Positions 44,341-55,645 of a DNA stretch of 64,000 bases are shown here, piece by piece. Position 1 is the stretch's first letter; each line of letters opens with the position of its first letter. The stretch is from positions 294,669-358,668 of the forward strand of contig CAKOHE010000068.1 of assembly GCA_934047225.1 (NCBI GenBank), in the 5' to 3' direction. A program made the translations under genes and the position numbers. The DNA comes from Ypsolopha sequella (taxonomy: Eukaryota > Arthropoda > Insecta > Lepidoptera > Ypsolophidae). Below the pieces are notes generated by a model, which worked only from the letters and a program-made list of their open reading frames with translations, made no database searches and was not told where the DNA came from.

Positions 44341-44589
44341 CTAAAAACTAGATACTTTCTACTGCGGGAATCCCACCGTGGCCGCATTATCTTCTTCCAC
44401 GCGGACGAAGTCGCGGGTATCAGCTAGTTTTAAACATGTTCTTTAATAAATTAAATGATATTTATTCGGAAGCCCAACAGTCAATTACAGTAAGCTTATT
44501 TAAAATAAAAACATTTTTTTTTTATTAAATTTAAAACAGAAATTTCAAAAATAGTGGTAAACTTATAAGTTTACAAATTAAGACCAATT

Positions 44590-45670
44590 ATAGGGTTTAA
44601 CAAAAAATTTTTACAGTATAAAAAAGTAAGGCATCTCCCAGAAACTTGGTTGTCGCAAGATATTCGTGATTTCATGAAAAAACGGGCTAAGCGAATTCAA
44701 AAAGTGTCCCACTGATGAAAATTTTGGTTAATATAAAAAATTACGCTATCGCTGCAATAGAATGTGTAGGGACGCAAAGAGACGCCACATTCACAAATCA
44801 ATTGATAACTTTAACCCTGCTTAAGTTTGGAAATTACTAAAAACACTTAGGTTTGGCAAATCTCCTGAATCTGCAAATAGTAAATTGAAATTTAATTGAC
44901 TTCGATGCACTTAATTGACACGTCTCCTCTACTCCTGTCACACTGGAAGACAACATTAAAAAAACTACACTTCGTAACTTAGCCAATAAACCAAAACACT
45001 CATGCGTTCCATGCTCTTTCAAAACTGTTACTCTGACTGATATTAAGAAAGCCATCCTTTCCATTTCCTCCAAAGCTGTTGGTGATGATCAAATCTATTC
45101 CCAAATAATTATTTCAATCCTTAATGAAATTGTTCCCACTATTGCCCACATATTGAATTACTCTCTAGTGTATTGCTGTTTTCCCACAGCATGGAAACGA
45201 GCTCATGTCATTCCTTTACCCAAGACTTCCAATACCAGTTATCAACCTTCCTATCCTCAAACAACCTATTAAATGCTTTCCAATCTGGATTTCGTCCTGG
45301 ACACAGTACTACCTCGGCATTACTGAAAGTTACTGATGACGTAAGGTTTGCCGTCGACAACAAACAAATAACGGTGCTAACATTATTGGACTTCAGTAGT
45401 GCATTCAACTGTGTTGATTATGATATTCTCCTAGGAGTCCTCCGCTCTCTTAATATATCTCCTCTAGTAACAGAATGGTTTGATTCATATTTACGCTATC
45501 GACAGCAATGCATTTGTTCTGATGATGTAACATCAGGGTGGTGGGAACTTATTGTTGGTGTTCCCCAAGGTGGCGTCCTTTCACCTCTCTTATTTTCAAT
45601 TTTTACAAATTCTATCATGGAAACGTTAAGCAAGAACTATCTCTTTGCAGACGATGTGCAACTTTATCGC
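44590..45670 (+). pseudogene. LINE reverse transcriptase, 5' part (split by BEL/Pao insertion)
   Basis: Homology to a LINE pol begins near 44640 (SQDIRDFMKKRAKRIQKV) and continues with frame breaks through ILSISSKAVGDDQIYSQIII and CFPTAWKRAHVIPLPKT (about 45000-45225). The open part (from about 45235 within 45173-45832) has SGFRPGHSTTSALLKVTDD, LLDFSSAFNCVDYDILL (motif A), VGVPQGGVLSPLLFSIF (motif B) and LFADDVQLY (motif C, FADD). At 45670 the frame runs into the 5' LTR of a BEL/Pao element, and the LINE resumes at 51742. A LOA/jockey-type clade is likely but not certain. Confidence 0.8.
45666..45670 (+). repeat. 5-bp target-site duplication, left
   Basis: ATCGC immediately before the 5' LTR; the same ATCGC follows the 3' LTR at 51742-51746. 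Confidence 0.92.
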
Positions 45671-45853
45671 TGTTCGGGCAATATGTCTGCACCGCACATT
45701 TATGTAGGTTACACGCATCATCATTTTTATTCATACGTTTTTACAATAAATTCAGTGTTTCAACAACTCTCAACCCGGGCGGTTTTCTTTATCACTCTAA
45801 CGAGTAAACCCCGATCGTATCACTATCAGTAAAATATTGGGACAACCCCAACA
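45671..45853 (+). repeat. BEL/Pao 5' LTR
   Basis: Starts TGTTCGGGCAATATGTCTGC and ends GGGACAACCCCAACA. It differs from the 3' LTR at two visible positions (C/T in CAGTGTTTCAAC and A/G in CTATCAGTAAA). Confidence 0.95.
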
Positions 45854-45857
45854 CTTT

Positions 45858-45872
45858 TTTTGGTCCTTCGAG
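45858..45872 (+). other. Candidate primer-binding site
   Basis: TTTGGTCCTTCGAGA lies just after the 5' LTR, where BEL/Pao elements bind their tRNA primer. The primer tRNA cannot be identified here. Confidence 0.5.
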
Positions 45873-46386
45873 AATTTTTAATCAGGGGTGCGGTTTGATC
45901 GAATGCGGGACCCGTGTTTACCAAATCGTGCGTGTCGTAGACTTTACAATTTTATTGAACTTTTATCAATCACAGAACAGTGATTTAGTGTAAAATATTG
46001 TGAGCTATCAGTGCTACACTAGGACAAGTGCAGTTCTATTTTTATCATCATCACTGTGTGGACCGAAAGGTTCACTCGGCAGAGACCAGCGGGGCCAAGC
46101 AGGCTCGTTTATCAGCTACTGTGGGCCAAAGGGCTCATAGGATAACTACATCACGAGTCAAGCAGACTCGTCTATCAGCTACTGTGGGCCAGGGGGCTCA
46201 ATTCAGCAGCACATCAAACTCGGCCTGTCGTGGCTTGAGCTTTGCAGCAATTTTTCTGCGTGTGGCGCAGGGTTCGCATCAGCAGCAGTAGCAGAGGAGA
46301 CACATCGCAGCATCACTGTGCGGTCACACGGTGTCAGCAGCACAATCTTCGAGTTCCAAGTAAGATTGTTCCGTTATTAATCAATC

Positions 46387-48070
46387 ATGGATGTATTAAT
46401 CAAAGACCAAGTTGAGCTTCGTGAGAAAATCAAAACGTTGAAGACGAATTTTGGCAAGGACTCCGAGAGCAGGAAAACTCCTGAATATATCAAAAAGAAG
46501 CTACAGCAACTTGACGACCTTTTTAGTTAATATCAATCAAATAATGACCTTTTGCAAGTGTATAAAAACACAAAGCACGAATATTTTACGGAAAATATCT
46601 ATGAGAATGTACCTAGTAGCATATTATCAACAATTACGATTGTCAATAGAAAAATATGGGCAAGAAAATAAATCAGCAAAGGAAGATAAAGCAACGGAAC
46701 CCAGTGGTCTGGTTTTCGAATATCTTTCGCAACAAAACACAAATTTTCGAGCTTTTAGCAGACTGGTTAGGAGCATAAGGTTAGATCAGATCAATGACAA
46801 ATGGGAATTGGAAGACGAACTTAAGAGTATTCAGCTCAGATGGAAGGGGATCGATGAGTTACATCTTAAGATTGACAACATTCTTCAGGGAGACGATGAC
46901 TGATATGAAGATGAGTTTGAGAATTATGAGAAAGCTTACCGTGATATCAAACGAAAATTAAATCAAAAAATCAGTTTGACTGTGCATAAGGAGCAATCAA
47001 CACCAAAATTAGAGGTACCCAATTTTTATGGAGAATGTACTGAATGGCCAACTTTTCACGATCTATTTGATGAAGCTATTCATAGAAACAACAGTCTTAC
47101 CAAGGCACAAAAAATGCAGCACTTAAAGGGTAAGGTGAAGGGACAAGTGGGACGTCTTATCAAACATCTGCATACATCAGCAGAGAACTACGACTCAGCA
47201 TGGGAGATTTTAAAGCAGAGGTACTCCAATCGGCAAGTTCTTTTTACAAACAATATCGAAACATTTATCAATCAACCAAACGTCGAAAAACAATCAGCGT
47301 TCGAGCTTAGAAACCTTCACGATACAACGATGGAATGTATTCATGCAATACATAATTTAGGGGTGGACACTAGTACATGGGACCCACTTCTAGTCCATTT
47401 GTTAGCCAAAAAATTGGACACAAAAACATACAGCGAGTACAAGGAGGCGCGTAAGAACCCGCGTGATCTGCAATCATTTGAAGAGTTTATGAACTTCCAT
47501 GAATCGAAGTTTACAGCTCTGGAACCTGTTCATCAACCTGTCCAGGAGAAGGAAAGAACATCTTCATCATCAGCATTACCTAAGAAACAACCCTATCATA
47601 TCAACCCTAATTACGCAAACAAGGGGTTTTCAAATTATCAAAAAAAATCATTCAAGCCTTTCTATCAAGCAAATATAGGTAACACGCGCAAATGCCCATT
47701 GTGTAATCATGAACACGAGCTCTATAGGTGCTAAATTTTTTTAGAATTGACACCGGAAAGCAAATTGAGGGCGATTTCGAAACACAAGGTTTGCGTAAAT
47801 TGTCTTTATAAGCATTTTGACAACGTATGCACTTCGACAAAACGTTGCAAGGAGTGCCAAGGCGAACATAATACAATATTGCACGAGGTTTGCATGAAAA
47901 AGCTATCAATTTCAAAGACTTTGATACTGCCGCCGCCACCTTTGGAAAACACAAAGTATCAAGGAAAACAACATAATGTAAATCACGTTGCAGGCGATGG
48001 CGAAGAAATATTATTGACAACTTTGATGCTAAAAGTGCGGGCCGCGGATGGCACATACGTGCCACTCTAA
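46387..48070 (+). pseudogene. BEL/Pao gag with zinc-knuckle region, broken
   Basis: Gag-type start ATG at 46387 (MDVLIKDQVELREK). An in-frame TAA follows at 46528-46530 and the frame changes near 46.66 kb; the rest stays in one frame with stops at 46901-46903, 47732-47734 and 48068-48070. The central part (46976-47734) has LEVPNFYGECTEWPTFHDLF and GQVGRLIKHLHTSAENYDSA, the DUF1759 region of Pao-type gag. Cys/His clusters CPLCNHEHELYRC and, after a stop, CVNCLYKHFDNVC form the nucleic-acid-binding part. Gag assembles particles and packages RNA; this copy cannot make the full protein. Confidence 0.85.
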
Positions 48071-49437
48071 ACTTGCTTTGCGACCAAGGGAGTCGAATTT
48101 CGATGTTCTCCTAGAGCGCCGCTCAGATTTTAGGTTTGAAGCGAAGTTCTTATCACGCATCAGTATCAGGCATTGGTACGGGAACCAAGCAAAGCAAAGG
48201 TTTGGTAACCATGGAATGTCTATCCATTTACGATGATTATAATTTTACTACACAAGCTCTAGTATTATCAAAAGTTATAAATAACAATTTACCAACTATG
48301 AGTTTTAATAAACAAACATGGCATCATCTTCAGAATAACAAATAAGCAGACCCGAAGTATAATGTCTCTAAGCCGATTGACATACTGTTGGACGCGAGCG
48401 TTTACTCGGACATTATTATGAGTGGACTGATCAAGGGTCCAGCACAGACTCCAATAGCACAGCAAGCTAAATTAGGATGGGTTTTATCAGGATACGTAAA
48501 AAAATTCAACTGCTGTGTTGTTATAAATGATTTAGCTGAGATATCAAGATTCTGGGAGATGGAGGATGTTGAGAGTACAACTGTCATGAATGAGCAGGAA
48601 CAATATTGCGAAGATTTTTATCAAGCAACCACAAAGAGATTGGAAAGTGGTAGATATGAAATCGGGTTGCCTATGAAGCCAGGTTTTGAAAAGCATTAAG
48701 GATCATCAAAACCGAAAGCAATTGCGCAACTTAAGCAATTAGAACATAAAATGACAAAAAATCAAGCATGTGCCGAATCTTATAAGGCGTTTTTAGACGA
48801 ATATGAGGAATTGGGCCATATGCGTCTAGTCAGCACAAGTAGCACAAAGCCTACTTGTTTTCTTCCTCATCATGGGGTCTGGAAAATGGACTCTAACACC
48901 ACCAAATTAAGGGTAGTTTTCAACGGAAGTTCAAGGACATCTACGGGGTGGACTCTTAACCAGCTTATGGAAAGCGGACCGAACTTGCAGGGAGATTTGG
49001 AAAAACTCATTTTGACCTGGAGGACGTACAAGTATGTTATCACTGCGGATGCGGAGAAATATTTCCGTCAAATTATCATTCGTGAGTCAGATCAACCCCT
49101 ACAGAGCATTGTCTGGAGACCTTCACCGCAAGTACCTATCAAAGAATATCGATTGACAACTATCACTTACGGTACAAAGGCAGCTTCATTTTTAGCAATC
49201 AGAATACTTAAACAATTAGCAAAAGATGATGGAGAGAAGTACCCATTAGCAGCGCATGCCTTGGAAAACTCATTTTACATGGATGATTTGCTTGGTGGGC
49301 ATAATTTATTAGATAAAAAAAAACAACTTCAGCTGCAGCTGATTGAAATTTTAAAAGGGGCCGGTATAAACCTACGCAAGTGGTCGAGTAACGACCCTGA
49401 TATTATCAAAGATTTAGGACTCAGGGCAATATTTTGA
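48071..49437 (+). pseudogene. BEL/Pao pol: protease remnant and RT, RNase H/integrase deleted
   Basis: A protease-like CDQGSRISMF occurs near 48080-48110 (DQGS is the expected active-site form in BEL). Open frames 48136-48345, 48388-48699 and 48751-49437 follow in one frame, separated by stops. They contain ILLDASVYSDIIMSG, QQAKLGWVLSGYV and KAIAQLKQLEHKM. The RT core has RVVFNGSS, VITADAEKYFRQI (catalytic Asp), TITYGTKAASFLAIRILKQL and SFYMDDLLGG (YMDD). After LRKWSSNDPDIIKDL the family sequence stops and the next bases already belong to the end of pol (RPVNKLILL), so RNase H and integrase are absent. Confidence 0.85.
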
Positions 49438-51411
49438 AACGACCAGTTAACAAGTTAATACTCCTTTCTGTAAACGAGTCCAACGAAGCACAACAACAAC
49501 AACAAGCATTTAATCAATCTGATGTTGAGTTATCATCATCAGCAATTCCTCAAGTACCGCAGCAATCTACTATTCCCTCAACCAGGAGCAGACGCACTAA
49601 GAAGGCATTTATCAACATCTTTAGCTTGATTTTATTGGTACTCATGACGTTATTATCACCAAGTAATCAACAAGACAATAGTGCGTCATACAATATTACC
49701 TCTCTCAAGGACAGTCAGGGGTTATATTTTGATAAAATATCAAACCTACAATTTAAAAGAGACAAATGGAAGCTAGTAATATATTATAATATGTCTACAT
49801 ATTGGCAAGGCATTCAGGACATCAAGCAATACGTAAATCACATCAAGGAATTTACCACTGCAAGCAACTCTCAATATGAAAGTGTGATACTACAGTTGGA
49901 GCATGAAGTTGGCGAGATTGAGCATCACAACTCTTTGCTGAGGACTCATTCGAGAAGAAAACGGGGCCTCGTGAACGGTGTCGGCTATATCGCTAACACA
50001 TTGTTCGGAGTGCTGGACGAGAGATTCGCTGAGCAATACGAATCCGATATCAACAAAATTACCAGCAACGAAAATCACCTTCAAAACCTCTTGAAAAATC
50101 AAACGATAATATTAGAGTCTGAAAGTAACATTTTACGGCGAAATGAGAATATTATGAATAATCAATTTGCATTTATTAGACATCATCTGTTCAATGTATC
50201 ATCTGAATTAAACAAAGTACGGCTTGACTACAACAATGCAAATTATATTACGTCATCATCTCTCGCTGCAACCATCATTTTAACGAACATCAGAAATATC
50301 CAACAATCTTTAATCAACACAGTTACCGATATTATCCGCTGAACAATTGGAAAACCAGATTAACAAGATCTCTAGCCAGCTACAGGCTGATCTTATTTTG
50401 CCAATTGAAAAAACGTCCATACAAAACTTATACAAATTATTGAGGGTATTTACAAGAGTACTCAATAATTTACTTATTATATAAATTAATATTCCACTAT
50501 TAAACAAGGAGCTTTATGAGTTGGATAAAATCATTAGCATCCCCTTGGAGAAAGACATAAAATCATTTTATATATACCCAACTTTACCCTTCTTAGCATT
50601 CGACCTTCGAAAGGACATGGGTATGCTATTATCAGAATCAGATCTACAATCTTGTCTGCATACGTCTATGGACAGGATCTTATGCTCCTTGGAGAAACCC
50701 ATATATGATATGAAATTCAGACAGTCACTATGTGATGTATAAACCTGTACATCGGAATTGTTACCTACATGCAAGGTGAGATGGGTTAAATTGCACTATC
50801 ATAATCAATGGCTGTACTCATGCTGTGAGCAATGCAGCGTTCGCATTTTTGGTCCATCTGTTGTGAATGTCGTCACTTTAAAGGGCAATGGCATTATAAC
50901 AATAGGTCAAGGTTGCACCATCAAAACAAATACATTCGCAATATACGCACAGAACAATTTTCTCAGAAATTTTTATATACAACAGGACATCAAGGTCCCA
51001 GAAATATCTATTTTAAACAAAATTATTAATTCAAGTATTGAAACAGAGAACAACAGCATTCTACAAGATGGCAAAGAAGATATTTGGGAACAATTAAAGG
51101 TAAAAATAGACTACCTTAAGGAACAATCTAATCAGGAATTATCGGTCCACGATAAGCATCACTACACGCTTATTTATGTGGTCATATTTATCATATTGGT
51201 TGCGGGAACAGTTGGTATTTACTGGAAGATCAAGAAGGGCTCCGAGTCAACGGTACCGCCACAGACCAACGATGCACCAGACGAAATAAACATTGTTAGT
51301 GAATTGGACCCTAAGTTACAGTTACAAGTTTTGAGTGAAAGTCAATCAGGTTTAAGTGTTAATAAGGCTACCTCGCCAATAGTGAATCGTTCTAAGAATT
51401 TTGAACTCTGA
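49434..51411 (+). pseudogene. Envelope-like gene of the BEL/Pao element, broken
   Basis: The first segment (49434-50342) has a basic stretch and a hydrophobic segment (residues about 59-74), Asn-glycosylation sites, then a furin-type site RRKRG (about 49953-49967) followed by a hydrophobic/Gly stretch. This is the layout of baculovirus F-like / insect errantivirus fusion proteins. A frameshift follows near 50340. Later segments (to 50742 and 50758-51411) are in another frame, split by stops; they include a Cys-rich ectodomain and a membrane anchor near 51166-51225 with a charged cytoplasmic tail. The product would mediate membrane fusion in an intact element; this copy is non-functional. Confidence 0.82.
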
Positions 51412-51545
51412 CTTTTTAATTTTATCCTTAATTTAAGATAATTGCTATCACCTTGTATCATTTATCATTAATCTATTTAGAATAGTTAATTTTCAGTTAT
51501 ATAGCGAATGTTTAACATATTATGTAGTTTTACATCTCGTCTTCT

Positions 51546-51558
51546 AGAGAGGGCAGGA
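51546..51558 (+). other. Polypurine tract
   Basis: AGAGAGGGCAGGA lies directly before the 3' LTR, as required for plus-strand priming. Confidence 0.8.
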
Positions 51559-51741
51559 TGTTCGGGCAATATGTCTGCACCGCACATTTATGTAGGTTAC
51601 ACGCATCATCATTTTTATTCATACGTTTTTACAATAAATTCAGTGTTTTAACAACTCTCAACCCGGGCGGTTTTCTTTATCACTCTAACGAGTAAACCCC
51701 GATCGTATCACTATCGGTAAAATATTGGGACAACCCCAACA
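51559..51741 (+). repeat. BEL/Pao 3' LTR
   Basis: 183 bp, matching the 5' LTR except at two positions. Followed by TSD ATCGC. Confidence 0.95.
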
Positions 51742-52310
51742 ATCGCCATTTTCTTGTGGAGGATGTAGAAACAACTATCCAAGGAATGAACCATGACCTA
51801 AACTGTATCTATAACTGGGCCGAGACGTTTGGCGTCTTCGGAAACCCTCGGAAATCATAAGCTTTGTTGATAAGAAGCAGGTACTGGCTGGGTGTTTTCA
51901 ATAATCAAACGATTCCATCTATAATTTACAACGGTACCTCAATCGTTTTTTCCGATAAAGTAAAAAGCTTAGGTGTTATATTCGACAGCAACCTGTCCTG
52001 GGTCGCCCATGTGAATGAAACCAGCAGAAGAGTTTATGGCGCATTACACTACCTAAAGCAACTCCAGAACTTTCTGCCCTTTAAAACGAAAATTATGCTT
52101 GCTCAGACGCAGCTTCTGTCTATCATTGACTATGGTATTGTCTGTCTAATTGATACTAATGAAGAGTTGTTAAAAAAAATCGAACGACTTCATAACTTAG
52201 CAGTCCGATTTATCTTCGGTCTTCGTAAATATGAACACGTCACTCATTTTCGTAAAGAATTAAAATGGTTACTAATCCGTCTTCGCCGGAATGCGTTCAC
52301 GTAAATGTGT
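51742..52310 (+). pseudogene. LINE reverse transcriptase, 3' part
   Basis: Continuation of the LINE interrupted at 45670. It includes NWAETFGVFGNPRKS, KVKSLGVIFDSNLSWVAHVN and LLSIIDYGIVCLIDTNEE, then VRFIFGLRKYEHVTHFRKEL. These are the thumb and C-terminal regions of a LINE RT. The final open frame ends at 52304. An AT-rich 3' region of about 200 bases follows. Confidence 0.8.
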
Positions 52311-52527
52311 AAATAATATATATGTTATATATTATTTGTATTATGTTAATATAATATATATATTATTATGTTTATGTAGTTTATTAGACACTATGAACAT
52401 TTATAAAATTTATAGATTTTTATAGTAATCATTGATATAAATTTTTATTTTGTAATTAAACTTGTATAAATTTGTATGTTCTTCTTTTCTGTGTACACGT
52501 GTATGATTACTTCGTTTATGTTACTTT

Positions 52528-52835
52528 TTAGGGTTCCGTACCCAAAGGGTAACCAACGGCACCCTGTTACTAAGACTCCGCTGTCCGTCTGTCTGTCCGT
52601 CTGTCACCATGCTGTATCTCATGAACCGTGATAGTTAGAGAGTTGAAATTTTCACAGATTATGTATTTCTGTTGCCGCTATAACAGCAAATACTAATAAA
52701 AACAGAATAAAATAAATATTTAAGGGGGCTCCCATACAACAGACATGTTTTTTTTGCCGTTTTTATAAATAATGGTAAGGAACACTACATGTGTGAGTAC
52801 AACCTGCACTTGACCGGTTTTGACTCATATTATGA
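52528..52835 (+). repeat. GGTTCCGTA-family repeat, copy 4
   Basis: Classical form: TAGGGTTCCGTACCCAAAGG, CCGCTGTCCGTCTGTCTGTC, CATGAACCGTGATAGTTAGA and terminal CTGCACTTGACCGGTTTT. Confidence 0.8.
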
Positions 52836-53066
52836 TGGTTTTGCTGTTAGAAATCTCTGTTTAGATATAAGTTTGCCAATTTGAATCTTTTTTCACTGTA
52901 ATTTTGTTTATTTATTTATTTATTGATTATTTATACAGCATTACAGATAGATTCATTGCACTGTATAATTAAGTTTTTACAAATACAAATAAAAACATTC
53001 ACACAAACATATAGTTTACACATAAAATTCAAATTCAACATAATATGGCAAAACAAAATAATTAAC

Positions 53067-54800
53067 CTAACAGTTTAAATGTAGGGACATAGTCAGAGAA
53101 GCCTCTTTCTCACAGAACCTTAAGCACTCTCGCAATACATCCATCAAACTGTCAAAAAATAAGACACACTCTGGCACTGAGGTCAAGAGAGCGTTAAGCT
53201 TCGTAGTCCCGCGCATTAAGGGAGACTCGAGGTGTGCTACAGTATTGGTGGTAGGCACTGATAGTAGTCGATGCGATCGTGCTCGGGTGTATTTATTAGG
53301 AGCAAACAGCCTACAGACTTGCTCCACCATCGCTGGGCAATCGGTGTCGCCACGTAATATGCGACATGTGGTCACCATTAACTCACACGTACGCCTCACT
53401 TCAAGGGAGTTGAATCCTAACATTCCTAGCAGGTACATAGTAGGATATAGAAAAGGATAGTATCCATATTTTTTCTTAAAGAAAAACCTCAAGAATGCTT
53501 TCTGAGTCTTTTCTAACATAAGAACATATGATTTTTCGTGAGGGCTCCATATAATAGAGCTAGTCTCAATTTTGCTTCCTACAAGAGCAGTAAAGAGGAG
53601 CTGAATGATTTTTGTGTCGTGGAAGTCCTTCGCATTTCGGATGACAAAGCCCAATCTCCGGTAACACTCCACGGCTAAACTCCTTATATGGTCGTGAAAT
53701 GTGAGCTTTGTGTCGAAGATTACTCCAAGATCCTTAACACAATCCAGCCGAGCAATTGTATCTAAACCTAGTGTATAGACTGCGTGAACAGGTGCTCTAG
53801 CTCGAGTGAAAGATAAAATGTTACATTTTGTCACATTAAAGTGAAGCCTGTTTTTGATGCTCCATCTGAACACTGCGTCAAGGTCTTCCTGGAGCAACCG
53901 ACAGTCAGAGACATCCTTGATAGAAATGAATAATTTAAGATCGTCAGCGTAAAGCAGACACTTAACATGTTTTAGGACACGGTTTAGGTCATTAGTCATA
54001 ATAACAAAAAGCAAGGGGCCTAAAATGGAACCCTGACTAACACCAGAGCGAGTATGGTATGGTTCTGATATAAAGCATCCATGCCGTACATACTGCTGTC
54101 GGTCGCTAAGGTAATCCGCTAAAAGACGCAATAAACTTGGAGCAAATCCGATCGAACAGAGCTTATCCAAAAGGACGTCATTGTCTACACGATCAAACGC
54201 CTTTTGGAAATCAAGATAGGCTACGTCTACCTGGATTCTTTTATCCATTTCACTTGACACAAATTCAACCATAGTCAGTAAATTTGTGTTAACTGATCTT
54301 TTATTTCTGAAGCCATGCTGTGAATTGCTTAAGAATGGCTGAGTTTGTACCAATATTTGTTTATGTAAAATGGATTCAAAGACCTTGGCAGGTGAATTCA
54401 GAACAGCTATGGGTCTGTAAAATTCAACCTTGGACTTGTCACTTGTTTTAGGTATTGGAGTAACCCAAGAAAGCTTCCATTTGGAAGGGTACTTGCAGGT
54501 AACAAGACAGAGGTTCAGAATATAGCCCAACGGCCTTGATATAACATTACCACATGCCTTCATAATAAATGGCGGAACACAGTCTGGTCCGGTGGAGCTT
54601 CGACCTTTAAGTCATTTCAGCGCCATCTCTACTTCAAGTTGTGTTATTTCAGTAACATTTATATGGTTTGGATGGTGTGGTGGATGGTAGGCGTCAGCAC
54701 GAGGAACTAGACCACCACCATCTATGGCATGCACGTCGATGCTGCCTAAGCTCTCCGGCACCAGTACCACATCTAATTTTCCCTCAAACGCGTTCATCAC
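53067..54800 (-). pseudogene. Jockey LINE ORF2, reverse transcriptase part
   Basis: An N-terminal linker (54612-54800) runs in the same frame into the RT (498 open codons, 53067-54563), separated by a TGA at 54612-54614. Motifs: STGPDCVPPFIMKACGN, SWVTPIPKTSDKSKVEFYRP, QHGFRNKRSVNTNLL, VAYLDFQKAFDRVDND (motif A), SGVSQGSILGPLLFVI (motif B), LLYADDLKLF (motif C). VKDLGVIFDTKLTFHDHI and the C-terminal region follow, as in jockey elements. The coding end at 53067 looks natural. One nonsense codon in this part (CGA to TGA would explain it) and one upstream make the copy recent but defective. Confidence 0.9.
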
Positions 54801-54821
54801 TTCATTCGTCTCTTTTATACA

Positions 54822-55400
54822 TCAAACTGTAAGGAAATAACAAAAAGAATGACGCATATTTACAGAAGCGCTATTTAAATTTAAATCTCCAAATATTAAA
54901 ACTATAGAATTCAATTTATCTATCATGCTTTCAACCTTGGTAAACCATCTCATATATACATCATATTTTGACTTTGGAGGTACATAAATAACACAAACAC
55001 AGAAATTGAAATTGTTCAGAAGAAAAGAAGCCCATAGATCTTCTCCTAAATCAGTCTCCAGGTCACTGCAACGCCGAAGTGTGATGCCAGGTAGTGCAGC
55101 AAGCAGGACTCCTCCACATGCAGTTGGACGATCTCGACGTAGTAGACTCCAGTCATTAATAACCACTTCTGCGTCATGGATGGTAGAGTCTAGGTTAGTC
55201 TCTGTTACAGCAACAAGATCTTGCTCTACAAGGAGTAGGTTCAGTCTCCAGTCGTTCAGCTTTGTTTTTAAGCCTCTGACGTTCTGATAAAATACATCAA
55301 TCCTGTTTCTAGTCTGGTATTTGGAACAGGTTCCTTCTGTCCCGAGACTCACGTGGCTTGAAAGGGAGTCTACGCCTTGACTCTTGCATTTTCTGGCCAT
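54822..55400 (-). pseudogene. Jockey LINE ORF2, AP-type endonuclease part
   Basis: Contains IDVFYQNVRGLKTKLND, LVAVTETNLDSTI (catalytic Glu), GGVLLAALPGITL and LIFGDLNLNS (catalytic Asp/Asn), the first two-thirds of an APE-type LINE endonuclease. A TGA at 54822-54824 follows, and then the frame continues into the RT linker. The C-terminal endonuclease segment (S-D-H motif) is not seen, so an in-frame deletion between endonuclease and RT is likely. Confidence 0.85.
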
Positions 55401-55637
55401 GCATCAGTAGCGCAGCATTGGTCAAAGTAAGCAGACTGAACGCAAATTTTGTATGATTTATAATCACCTTTCGGCTTCAATTCTTCTACTTTGCATTTTC
55501 CCAGAGGACAGAGCTCTGCCAGATAGTTTTCTATATCCTCTTTGCCAGACTCCATGTTCCAAAGATGTATATACTTCCTTGGCTCTACAGCTTTTAATGT
55601 TATTTTCGTAGCTCCAGTATAGCATGACGACGAGGCT
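55370..55637 (-). pseudogene. Jockey LINE ORF1, C-terminal part
   Basis: Reads ITLKAVEPRKYIHLWNMESG, then EDIENYLAELCPLGKCKVEE and LKPKGDYKSYKICV, ending WPENARVKA and a stop at 55370. This resembles the C-terminal region of ORF1 proteins from insect jockey-type LINEs. It joins the N-terminal part at 56697 across a hAT insertion. Confidence 0.75.
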
Positions 55638-55645
55638 ATCGTAGG

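Larger units (their letters stand above)
42790..44428 (+). mobile_element. Helitron-like region with 3' terminus
   Basis: The 3' end CCACGCGGACGAAGTCGCGG then GTATCAGCTAG, followed by T, is a good Helitron terminus (44396-44428). Upstream, CGCACATCTCCAAAACTACT and AACGGATTTTGATAAAATTT (about 42960-43000) resemble lepidopteran Helitron bodies. The 5' end near 42790 is a guess. A PLE-type palindrome, a GGTTCCGTA-family repeat and a MITE lie in between. Confidence 0.5.
45671..51741 (+). mobile_element. BEL/Pao LTR retroelement with env-like gene, pol-deleted
   Basis: A 6,071-bp element with 183-bp LTRs (TG...CA ends), 5-bp TSD, gag, partial pol and an envelope-like gene in that order. RT is of the Pao type (FYMDD). 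RNase H and integrase are missing between 49425 and 49440. BEL/Pao elements with env occur in insects (Drosophila roo is an example) and are treated as retrovirus-like. The copy is defective: gag, pol and env carry stops and frameshifts. Confidence 0.92.
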
